From assembly GCA_051418075.1 (NCBI GenBank), contig JBPRGG010000034.1:1-5773 (forward strand): DNA of 5,773 nt, given 5' to 3'. The position numbers and the translations under genes were made by a program. Source of the stretch: JBPRGG01 sp051418075. GTDB lineage: Bacteria; Bacteroidota; Bacteroidia; Cytophagales; Cyclobacteriaceae. A model generated the notes under the pieces. That model worked only from the letters and a program-made list of their open reading frames with translations. It was not told where the DNA came from and searched no databases. Positions 1 through 5,589 of this stretch are shown one piece after another; position 1 is the stretch's first letter; each line of letters begins with the position of its first letter.

Positions 1-861
1 CAATCTTTTTGTCAATTCAGCTTTGTAGGGCCACTCGGGGTATTCTTTTACCTGTTCAATGGAATTGTAAACCTCTCTGGCGGCAGCAGTATTGCCCTGT
101 TTCACCAGCATATCACCAAGATTTAGCAGGAAGCCTTCCACGTTGTGCGGGGCTATCCAGGAATTGGTGCAGGCCCGGCTCTTTTTATAATCGGTGGCTA
201 CTCTTTGCGGTATTTCGCCGATATCATCCAGTTGAGGATTGTCTCGATTGATCTTCCGGCAAAGGCATTCTTCCAGGTTGTGCCATTGGAATTCCACTGC
301 CTCATTGTACCTGTCCTTGTCGTGTTCAATGCCACTCATCACATAACCAATGCTGAATAAGTTGAAAGAGGGCCATTGCCGGATGGCTCTTTTGCCCACA
401 AAATATCCTTTGGTGCGGAGGCGATCATCCTGGTGGCGTGACCCATTGGCCAGCATAAAACCAGCTTTGAATCCCAACAACCTTGGGTCATGTTTGTTGA
501 GCGCTACTACTTCATCAAAATAGTTTAGTGCCAGGTCGCCAGCAGCCGCTATTGATGGACTTAAATTTTGTTTTCTTCGTCGTTCAGTCACTTTCCAGGC
601 GTAGGCAAAACCCAAATGAGCCGCCAGTTTGAAATCACGAGGATCTTTGGCGTAAGCCGCATGTAGGCGGTCAAGTACCTTTTCCAGACTGTCATAATGC
701 CCCTGATGCAACTGGTTCCAGAAATATTGATGGGTGGATTTTTCCTGGGGCGTGTCTTCAAAGGCAGAGCGATTTTTCTTTTCAATGATCAATGGCACCA
801 ATGCTGTGCAGGAGTAAGTGAGGAATGATATAATCAGTAGGTATCGAAGTAATTTTCTCAT
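1..861 (-). CDS. Exported TPR-like protein, possible lipoprotein (C-terminus off the left edge)
   Basis: An open frame runs without a stop from an ATG at 861 down to base 1, giving 287 residues and continuing past the window. An upstream ATG closes after two codons, so 861 is the sensible start. The N-terminus (MRKLLRYLLIISFLTYSC) is a positive stretch followed by a hydrophobic core and Cys18. The residues before the cysteine fit a lipobox poorly, so lipid anchoring is possible but not sure. The rest is helical and rich in Ala, Leu, Tyr and Trp. Segments such as AAHLGFAYAW, and NLGDMLVKQGNTAAAREVY near the end, resemble tetratricopeptide helices. From the general look of this protein type, the WPYKAEL stretch should lie close to the true C-terminus, so probably only a short tail is missing; this is recall, not a search. 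No enzyme motif is seen. It probably acts as a periplasmic or outer-membrane-associated scaffold of unknown role. It is divergent from the gene at 1085. Confidence 0.85.
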   Translation of the reverse strand, partial: MRKLLRYLLIISFLTYSCTALVPLIIEKKNRSAFEDTPQEKSTHQYFWNQLHQGHYDSLEKVLDRLHAAYAKDPRDFKLAAHLGFAYAWKVTERRRKQNLSPSIAAAGDLALNYFDEVVALNKHDPRLLGFKAGFMLANGSRHQDDRLRTKGYFVGKRAIRQWPSFNLFSIGYVMSGIEHDKDRYNEAVEFQWHNLEECLCRKINRDNPQLDDIGEIPQRVATDYKKSRACTNSWIAPHNVEGFLLNLGDMLVKQGNTAAAREVYNSIEQVKEYPEWPYKAELTKRL

Positions 862-952
862 GTTATTTCATCGTTATTACTTACTTTTTCAAATAGGAAA
901 AAGCTACGCTGGTTATCAGAAAGGGATGAAATGATGTCATTTGGGAGGAAAT

Positions 953-995
953 GCAGCTGTTGGTTTTAAAATTTTATTCCAGATTTGACAGCTGC
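953..995. repeat. 8-bp inverted repeat in the divergent intergenic region
   Basis: GCAGCTGT at 953-960 is mirrored by ACAGCTGC at 988-995, with 27 bases between. Each arm contains the self-complementary hexamer CAGCTG, which makes the match partly automatic. The right arm directly follows the TTTG of the candidate promoter at 984-987, so the repeat could be an operator for one or both divergent genes. No regulator is encoded in the window to support that. Confidence 0.3.
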
Positions 996-1015
996 CGCAA
1001 AACTTATTAGTTTTA
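984..1015 (+). promoter_or_regulatory. Candidate Bacteroidota-type promoter for the membrane protein
   Basis: TTTG at 984-987 is followed after 20 bases by TAGTTTTA at 1008-1015, which matches the Bacteroidota TAnnTTTG element at all but the last defined base. The spacing fits the known -33/-7 arrangement. Transcription would start near 1021-1023, just before an ATG at 1025. That ATG lies in the frame of the downstream gene but is separated from it by a TAG at 1073. Confidence 0.35.
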
Positions 1016-1084
1016 AGATTGCTTATGAACCAAACTATTTATTTACCGATGAATCTCAGAAAAAAACCTGAATAGCTGACCAGG

Positions 1085-1708
1085 GTGCAAGAGCATAGTT
1101 ACGAACCGGAAATCCTGTTCTCGGGAGTTATCTTATTTGCTTTATTACAAATACCTGCAGAATTGGACCGGTTGCAAAAATTTTTGCAATACAAATCTAT
1201 TGGTGTTTTCTACACTTCCAACATTGATGAATTTATCATAGTAGGTTTAAAAATTGCGGTTATCTGGCTGATCATCGGATTTGCCACTCACCTTATTTTC
1301 AGGAGCATCTGGATTGCTATTGTAGGATTGAGCTATGTTTTCCCGCAAGGGATTAACCTTAAGAAATTAAAGTTGAGTGGCCGGTACCAGCAAAAAATTA
1401 TCAACTTACCCTCTTTCACTCAAAGTGTACAAAAACTGGAGCGAATTTGCTCCATGATCTTTTCTTCCATATTTCTCTTTTTCATGGCAGCTATCGGCAT
1501 AATCGTTTATAACATTTGCCTGGGTCTGGTATTTTTTGCTTTGTTTCTGATATTTCCTTTTTTACAGGCTTATAATCAGGAAGTTAATTTCTTGTCATTG
1601 TACTTTGTAATTATTACCGTTGGCTTGTACCTGATTGACTTTTTGAGTTTAGGATATCTGAAAAGAATTCTTACTTCAGAAAAGTTTATTATCCAATCTA
1701 TCAATTGA
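1085..1708 (+). CDS. Multi-pass membrane protein, N-terminal part of a probably frameshifted gene
   Basis: This frame encodes 207 residues from a GTG at 1085 to a TGA at 1706-1708. I do not recognise the family. About six hydrophobic segments are visible, at roughly residues 11-24, 50-67, 70-86, 122-141, 143-161 and 167-189, so it is an inner-membrane protein. Basic loops such as NLKKLKLSGR lie between them. GTG is the only usual start after the in-frame TAG at 1073; the next in-frame ATG is near residue 124. Two ATGs upstream of that TAG, at 1025 and 1049, are in the same frame, so the original start may lie there and have been cut off by a nonsense change. The stop overlaps the next ORF's start (TGATG). 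This could mean translational coupling, but the continuing membrane and exported-domain architecture makes one broken gene more likely. Codon use and AT content match the fragments that follow. Confidence 0.6.
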   Translation: MQEHSYEPEILFSGVILFALLQIPAELDRLQKFLQYKSIGVFYTSNIDEFIIVGLKIAVIWLIIGFATHLIFRSIWIAIVGLSYVFPQGINLKKLKLSGRYQQKIINLPSFTQSVQKLERICSMIFSSIFLFFMAAIGIIVYNICLGLVFFALFLIFPFLQAYNQEVNFLSLYFVIITVGLYLIDFLSLGYLKRILTSEKFIIQSIN

Positions 1709-2025
1709 TGAGTGCCATTACTTTGGCGCCTCTTTACCGAAGTATTTATTATGGCATGGTATCCAATCTCAACAGGTTCTACATTTTTATTGGCTTGTTT
1801 TTGTATACTGCGGCTACTTTTTTCATAGCTTATATAGTTTTTGATAGCCGCAATATTTTTGTTGAATACAATACGCTGGGAGGTGAAAAAATGGTATTTT
1901 CCGGTCACTATCAAAACCTGTATGAAGAAAATCCATCCAATGTAATTCAAATTCAAACTGACGTAGTAAAGGAGCAGGTGTTGCGTGTATTTATCGTTTA
2001 CAATACCTGGCATTATCAGTGCTGA
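1708..2025 (+). pseudogene. Middle part of the frameshifted membrane protein
   Basis: This ORF starts with ATG at 1708, overlapping the TGA of the previous ORF by one base, and encodes about 105 residues. It opens with MSAITLAPLYRSIYYGM, then has one strong membrane segment around residues 24-45 (FYIFIGLFLYTAATFF and onwards). A polar region follows that is probably outside the membrane. The ORF then stops soon after a point where the next frame reads on smoothly. It looks like an internal section of a larger protein. A single added base near 1706 would join it to the first fragment, and one near 1984 would join it to the third. An independent small gene with a coupled start is the alternative. 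I do not recognise the family. Confidence 0.5.
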
Positions 2026-2248
2026 AGTTGAAAATCGTGACTGGTTCAGGTATAACCCAGACAAAACCAATCAATACGGCTTTCTCACCTGGATGGATAT
2101 CGGTCACCTCAACCGAGGTACTCATCGTTTAAACTTTATAAGATTCCAGACCTACGGCTGGGCAGACACCATACCGGTTCATTTTTACAAAGAATCTGAG
2201 AAAATCAGATCAGCTGCCAATATTTCTCAAACTGAACTGAATGAATGA
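1985..2248 (+). pseudogene. C-terminal soluble part of the frameshifted membrane protein
   Basis: The open frame begins after a TAA at 1967-1969 and ends at TGA 2246-2248. The only early start is a GTG at 1985 with no ribosome binding site, and the first in-frame ATG is near 2092. The product (VYLSFTIPGIISAEVENRDW at its beginning) is a soluble, aromatic-rich segment with no membrane helix, as expected for the exported tail of the preceding fragment. Adding one base just before 1985 turns the preceding frame into a continuous reading of EQVLR followed by VYLSFTIP, which is a natural strand-like sequence. It is therefore best read as the end of the same gene. The full protein would be about 390-400 residues. 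The gene converges with the ATPase gene ending at 2309. Confidence 0.5.
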
Positions 2249-2308
2249 AATAGATGTCAATCAAAAAGCCTCTTGATAATAGTTAAGATGCTTAAGTGAT
2301 AAAAACGT

Positions 2309-3859
2309 TCAACAACCCACTATGGTGATTAACCTGTCATCCATTTCCTGCTCCTGCCAGTATATCTTTTCATCCCAATTCTTTTCGGGAGAGCGGTCAA
2401 AGATCACCAGCCAACCTTTCTTTTCGCCGAGTGAATCCATGTAAGCTGATAACTGGTCAATACCTTCCGCAACTGTTTTTTCTCCATACCAGAGTTTGAG
2501 TTCAATCGGATATTTTTTATTGCCAAAATGAACACATAAATCCATTCTCTTTCTACCGGTGGCATATTCTCTGTCTATATGACCGCCACCGTTGATTACC
2601 CATTGTAAAAATGCCTGAAGGATCAAGTGCGGGGCTGCCTCTTTATACTGATACTTCTCCACCCAAACATCGCTATTCTCTCGCCAGAATTGCTGGAAAC
2701 TTTGCAGCAAAGCATTGAATTTCAGATCACCTTTTTCATCGATCCAGATATTATTGTAAAGCCCTTCAATCTGGTGCTGAGAAGTTAACGTCAATGTTCG
2801 GATAATTACTTCCCTGTAAATTGGGTTGGAAGGAATCAATTTACCTGATTCTGATTTTATGATCCCCAGGTCGATGCAATAAGAAGTATCATCGTCGGCA
2901 AGCTTATAATCAAGGCTACCCAATAAAACAGGCTGTATCACCTTTTTAACTCGTTCTTCTTTTAATCGCTCCAGTAAACTATCGATATGCGTATCTCGCC
3001 GCAGCATGATATTTTCTGCGGCCTGATCGATATGTTTAGCAGTAATTGGCTGGTTGTAATCATCTTTCAAAATTTTTTCCACACACTCCCGGGCAAGTGC
3101 ATTTACCAGCCAGGGCTGGCCTTCTGTCCAGTACCAGGCTTTCTCTATCGCTTGTTTCTCAAATATTTGACCGGTTAATTCTGTATGCTGTTGATAAAGC
3201 GAGCCCACTTCATCTTCAGTAAAATTTCCTATCGACAAGCTTTCGGTAATTATGTTAAAGGGACTGGAAGAACCAAGCGTGAGGCTGTCTTCCCTGATTT
3301 TTGCTTTGTAATCACGAATATCCCGCATGCCCACCAGGGCAATGGAATGCACAAAAGGGATATTACCCCGGTTGATGTATCCATCCCGCAACTGGCGTAA
3401 AAAAGTAATTAAAGTACCATTGCTAAGGCAATCCGCTTCGTCAAACAACAAAACAAAAGGTTTGCCAAGTTCCTGGCTGAATTTGGCCAAAGAGAGATAA
3501 ATCGCTGTTGTAAATTTTTTAGGATCAACACCTTTGGCAAAGTTTTCTTTGGCACTTATCTTTTCAAAATATAGAGCCTTTTCCAGGTTATTTATAATTT
3601 CGCCAATTCCTACTTCTGGCTCGTTAATTCCCTGAACTGCTTCTAGCGAGCAATATAACGCGTAATAAGTTCCTTCATCATTTAATTGCTTCACCAGGCT
3701 TTTTAACAAGGTTGTTTTTCCTGTTTGACGGGCTGCATGTATGACGAAGTATTGTTTTTTATCAATCAATGATTGTATCTCCGGATTACGCTCCAAAGCC
3801 GGCAGCATATAATGCTCACCGGGAATACAAGGGCCTGCTATGTTGAAATGTTTCTGCAT
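2309..3859 (-). CDS. AAA-type ATPase with C-terminal PD-(D/E)XK nuclease-like domain
   Basis: This intact gene encodes 516 residues from the ATG at 3859. An in-frame TTG at 3868 is also open, but it overlaps a promoter-like element and is less likely. The N-terminal half is a P-loop ATPase. The Walker A motif ARQTGKTT lies at residues 43-50, with alanine in place of the usual first glycine. The Walker B motif PFVLLFDEAD lies at 134-143 (Asp140, Glu141). A sensor-like strand HSIALVGMRD is near 171-180, and GQPWLVNALA at 247-256 resembles the GxP motif of helical lid domains in Cdc6/STAND-type ATPases. The last 100 residues look like a PD-(D/E)XK nuclease fold: Asp440, then Glu453-Leu-Lys455 in PIELK, then a helix. 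The opening (AGPCIPGEHYMLP) and the RQTGKT loop are typical of a large ATP-binding family seen in Bacteroidota and other bacteria, often in several copies. The biological role is not established; action on DNA in the cytoplasm is inferred from the domains. It is transcribed towards the broken membrane protein gene. Confidence 0.85.
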   Translation of the reverse strand: MQKHFNIAGPCIPGEHYMLPALERNPEIQSLIDKKQYFVIHAARQTGKTTLLKSLVKQLNDEGTYYALYCSLEAVQGINEPEVGIGEIINNLEKALYFEKISAKENFAKGVDPKKFTTAIYLSLAKFSQELGKPFVLLFDEADCLSNGTLITFLRQLRDGYINRGNIPFVHSIALVGMRDIRDYKAKIREDSLTLGSSSPFNIITESLSIGNFTEDEVGSLYQQHTELTGQIFEKQAIEKAWYWTEGQPWLVNALARECVEKILKDDYNQPITAKHIDQAAENIMLRRDTHIDSLLERLKEERVKKVIQPVLLGSLDYKLADDDTSYCIDLGIIKSESGKLIPSNPIYREVIIRTLTLTSQHQIEGLYNNIWIDEKGDLKFNALLQSFQQFWRENSDVWVEKYQYKEAAPHLILQAFLQWVINGGGHIDREYATGRKRMDLCVHFGNKKYPIELKLWYGEKTVAEGIDQLSAYMDSLGEKKGWLVIFDRSPEKNWDEKIYWQEQEMDDRLITIVGC

Positions 3860-3865
3860 ATAATA

Positions 3866-3873
3866 CAAAGATA
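3866..3873 (-). promoter_or_regulatory. TAnnTTTG promoter element of the ATPase gene
   Basis: The minus strand reads TATCTTTG here, an exact match to the Bacteroidota -7 consensus TAnnTTTG. It ends only six bases before the ATG at 3859. A clear TTTG at the -33 distance is not seen; that stretch is T-rich. If used, transcription would begin almost at the start codon, giving a leaderless or nearly leaderless mRNA. Confidence 0.4.
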
Positions 3874-4056
3874 AGGAAAAACAACAGGAAAAATTGTTTC
3901 GAAATAGCCATCATACACTTCATTAGCAGGTGGCCTGCCTTGGTCAAGACGATGGCAGATTATTTTTTATTATATTATTTTCGCCAAAAAATAAAAAAGT
4001 ATTATAAAAAACCTGTTTTGAATATAAACCAGCACTTTCCTGAATTACCATAGCGA

Positions 4057-4617
4057 TCAGATACCCAATAAATCATCAGCATCAAAACCAACCTCAGCCC
4101 CAGGCATATCAACTTTATCACCAGCTCTGTGAATAGTAATGAATTTATATACATCGCCAGAGGGTAGTTTATGAACTTCTATTTCTGTTTTTTCAAGATT
4201 GATGATCCAATACTCCGGGATTCCCGCGGAAGCATATATTGGTAGTTTTATTTCTTTATCGTAAGCGAAGGTGGTTTCAGATACTTCAATAACCAATAGC
4301 ACGTCCTGCCCCCCAGGATGCTGTTGAGCGTAAAAATCTTCTCTATATTTCAATACACTGATATCAGGTTCAGGTACATTTAAGTCATTAATTCTAACAG
4401 GATTTTGGATACTAACTATTTCATCATTTGTCAAATATTCAGCTAATAGTTTGTTTAGGCGATTTACCACCGCCATATGTTTACTTCCTATCGGACTCAT
4501 ATTTAATATCTCTCCATGGATCAATTCCACACGATCGGCCTCAGTAAGTATACCAGTTTCCGCCATGCGGTAATATTCATCTACATTGATCAGTCGTTTT
4601 GCTAATTGCATAGACAT
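4057..4617 (-). CDS. Uma2-family (DUF820) putative restriction-like endonuclease
   Basis: This intact gene encodes 186 residues, the usual length for the family. It starts at ATG 4617; a second in-frame ATG at 4611 is equally near. Family hallmarks appear in order. VELIHGEI (residues 30-37) carries an acidic residue, and SPIGSKHMAV (41-50) has the conserved histidine. PEPDISVL (82-89) supplies the catalytic Asp85. LLVIEVSE (107-114) supplies Glu111. YDKEIKLPIYASAGIPEYWI follows, with Lys121 or Lys124 completing the PD-(D/E)XK site. All expected active-site residues are present, so the protein may be active, but the physiological target of Uma2 proteins is poorly known. They are often found in many copies per genome, especially in cyanobacteria and some Bacteroidota. 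The gene is in the same direction as the ATPase but about 200 bases upstream of it, with its own promoter-like site for each, so a shared operon is not required. Confidence 0.92.
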   Translation of the reverse strand: MSMQLAKRLINVDEYYRMAETGILTEADRVELIHGEILNMSPIGSKHMAVVNRLNKLLAEYLTNDEIVSIQNPVRINDLNVPEPDISVLKYREDFYAQQHPGGQDVLLVIEVSETTFAYDKEIKLPIYASAGIPEYWIINLEKTEIEVHKLPSGDVYKFITIHRAGDKVDMPGAEVGFDADDLLGI

Positions 4618-4639
4618 GCCTGTTATTTTTAATTATTGT

Positions 4640-4647
4640 TAAAGATA
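4640..4647 (-). promoter_or_regulatory. Weak -7-like element upstream of the Uma2 gene
   Basis: The minus strand reads TATCTTTA, one base off TAnnTTTG, 22 bases before the ATG at 4617. The matching upstream element is weak (a TTGTG near 4671-4675, slightly farther than ideal). The position suits a short leader, but the call rests on one degenerate element in AT-rich DNA. Confidence 0.25.
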
Positions 4648-4752
4648 CTTGATTAATCCTGAAACTAAAACACAATACTAATCAGGAAAGTTTGATGTTG
4701 AGGATGGACCGACGAGGGGCCGGTAAGGGAATCGATGATCCGGGAATAGTTA

Positions 4753-4767
4753 AAACCTGACAGGTTT
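4753..4767. repeat. 15-base perfect palindrome, possible bidirectional terminator or dispersed repeat
   Basis: AAACCTGACAGGTTT is perfectly self-complementary around a central A. As RNA it can form a five-pair stem (AAACC with GGTTT) around a five-base loop. The plus-strand reading is followed by CATATTTTTATAAT and the minus-strand reading by TTAACTATT, so weak intrinsic termination is possible in either direction. It sits just downstream of the remnant ending at 4799 and upstream of the Uma2 gene. From memory, this sequence is a frequent intergenic motif in several Bacteroidota genomes. Confidence 0.5.
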
Positions 4768-4798
4768 CATATTTTTATAATCTTAAGAAGGCCACTCC

Positions 4799-5017
4799 TT
4801 AATGTGTACAAATACCTGGTGCTCCGTATTTGTTTTGCATATTTGCGAATACGCCACCTTTTGAGTGCATACCTACTTTCCCAAAGAGTGAGTTTTCCGG
4901 GAAAGGATTGTCATAAGCGATTACCCAGGTAGAAAACTGACGTGCCATGGCTTCAATCATTTTCAACCATTGTTCATCGTATGTAAGTAAGAAGAACAAT
5001 CCCAGGAAAGATATGGA
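4799..5017 (-). pseudogene. Unrecognised gene remnant without a start codon
   Basis: The frame is open from just after a stop at 5018-5020 to a TAA at 4799-4801, about 72 residues. The only early start is a TTG at 4999; the first ATG comes later, inside WLKMIEAMARQF. The sequence looks like real folded protein rather than chance: it is balanced in composition and rich in Trp, Tyr, Gly and Asn, with AYDNPFPENSLFGKVGMHSK and NMQNKYGAPG. It also ends abruptly in GICTH. I do not recognise the family. The lack of a start and its place beside a broken hydrolase gene suggest a leftover piece, either of that locus or of another lost gene. A short real gene starting at TTG cannot be excluded. Confidence 0.4.
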
Positions 5018-5074
5018 TTAAAAATCAATTCTATCTGCGATTTAAATAATAATTTATGTGATTTAAAAATATAA

Positions 5075-5538
5075 TTATTGCAACTTCAAAATATTTTTGT
5101 ATGGTGTATGTGATTCTTTCGGTTGTTCAAAATCATATAGTGACCCAATGAAATATAGAACGTATTGGCCATTTATAATACTGAATATTTGGGTTATTTG
5201 ACATCATCCCGTCCCAATAATCTTTGCCCCTGGCTGGTAGAACCACTTTTGGAAGTTATATGAACCTTCCGTAGCATCCGAAACTGCAAACACAACCTCC
5301 GAGTTAGTAACCCAGGCTCGCATGGAAAGGTGTTTGGGCCAGCGGCTTGAATACATGTAGTATTTACCATCATCAGCTTTAATTACTGAACCTCCCCATA
5401 CAATCCAGTGGTCCATTCTAAATGCTCCTTGTTTGGGATAAAAATCCCATTTTTTGTAAAATAAATTTTTATTATTCGAATCGTCTTTACAACCGAAAAC
5501 AAATAAAGTGAGCACAAACAATAATCTTATAATTTCAT
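5075..5538 (-). pseudogene. Truncated, frameshifted glycoside-hydrolase-like lipoprotein (five-bladed propeller type)
   Basis: The longest single frame (5204-5521) has no ATG, but the pieces join across frames. An ATG at 5538 begins MKL; after one added base near 5529 the frame reads RLLFVLTLFVFGCKDDS, a lipoprotein signal with lipobox VFGC. Next come FRMDHWIVWGGSVIKADDGK and SSRWPKHLSM, WVTNSEVVFAVSD and EGSYNFQK. At the four-A run 5247-5250 (minus strand) the frame is lost. With one more A it continues VVLPARGKDYWDGMMSNNPN and IQYYK. Near 5171 it shifts again to GQYVLYFIGSLYDFEQPKES, ending at TAA 5075-5077. The NSEVV...EGPY...YWDGMM-NP order is typical, from memory, of GH43-like hydrolases of about 330-400 residues. 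Only the first 150 or so remain, so most of the catalytic propeller is missing. It would have been a lipid-anchored glycan-degrading enzyme; the substrate is unknown. Confidence 0.7.
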
Positions 5539-5589
5539 ATTTTTCTTCAATTATTAAGTAGTAGATCTATATAAAATTCTTTATAAACT

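Noticed and set aside
9..785. Small ORFs at 9-251 and 145-360 (plus) and 588-785 (minus, other frame)
   Set aside because: They lie inside the 287-residue exported protein frame, which has a signal peptide and continuous TPR-like helices. The small ORFs have no recognisable features and read as shadows.
1700..1712. Programmed ribosomal frameshift
   Set aside because: No slippery heptamer precedes the shift point, and a second unrelated frame change follows at about 1984, so mutation or sequencing error is simpler.
1576..2070. 164-residue minus-strand ORF
   Set aside because: It is antisense to the membrane protein fragments, has an irregular basic composition and no motif. The plus-strand frames carry coherent membrane segments.
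2260..2277. Terminator between the convergent genes
   Set aside because: ATCAA and TTGAT could pair with an 8-base loop, but the stem is only five mostly A-T pairs and no T-run follows on either side.
2987..3400. Plus-strand ORFs at 2987-3178 and 3185-3400
   Set aside because: They are antisense to the intact ATPase gene with clear Walker motifs.
3926..3938. GCAGG-TGG-CCTGC hairpin upstream of the ATPase gene
   Set aside because: The stem is GC-rich but only five pairs, and neither strand has a following U-tract. There is no sign of conservation or regulatory context, so it may be chance.
2309..4617. Toxin-antitoxin or restriction-modification operon
   Set aside because: The two nuclease-type genes are separated by about 200 bases with their own promoter-like elements. 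There is no methyltransferase, antitoxin-like DNA-binding protein or overlapping gene pair.
4690..4750. GC-rich island in the AT-rich intergenic region, with ATCGAT and CCGG palindromes
   Set aside because: The minus strand is open for about 30 codons here, but it has no start and no recognisable sequence. It is too short to claim as a gene or as a structured RNA.
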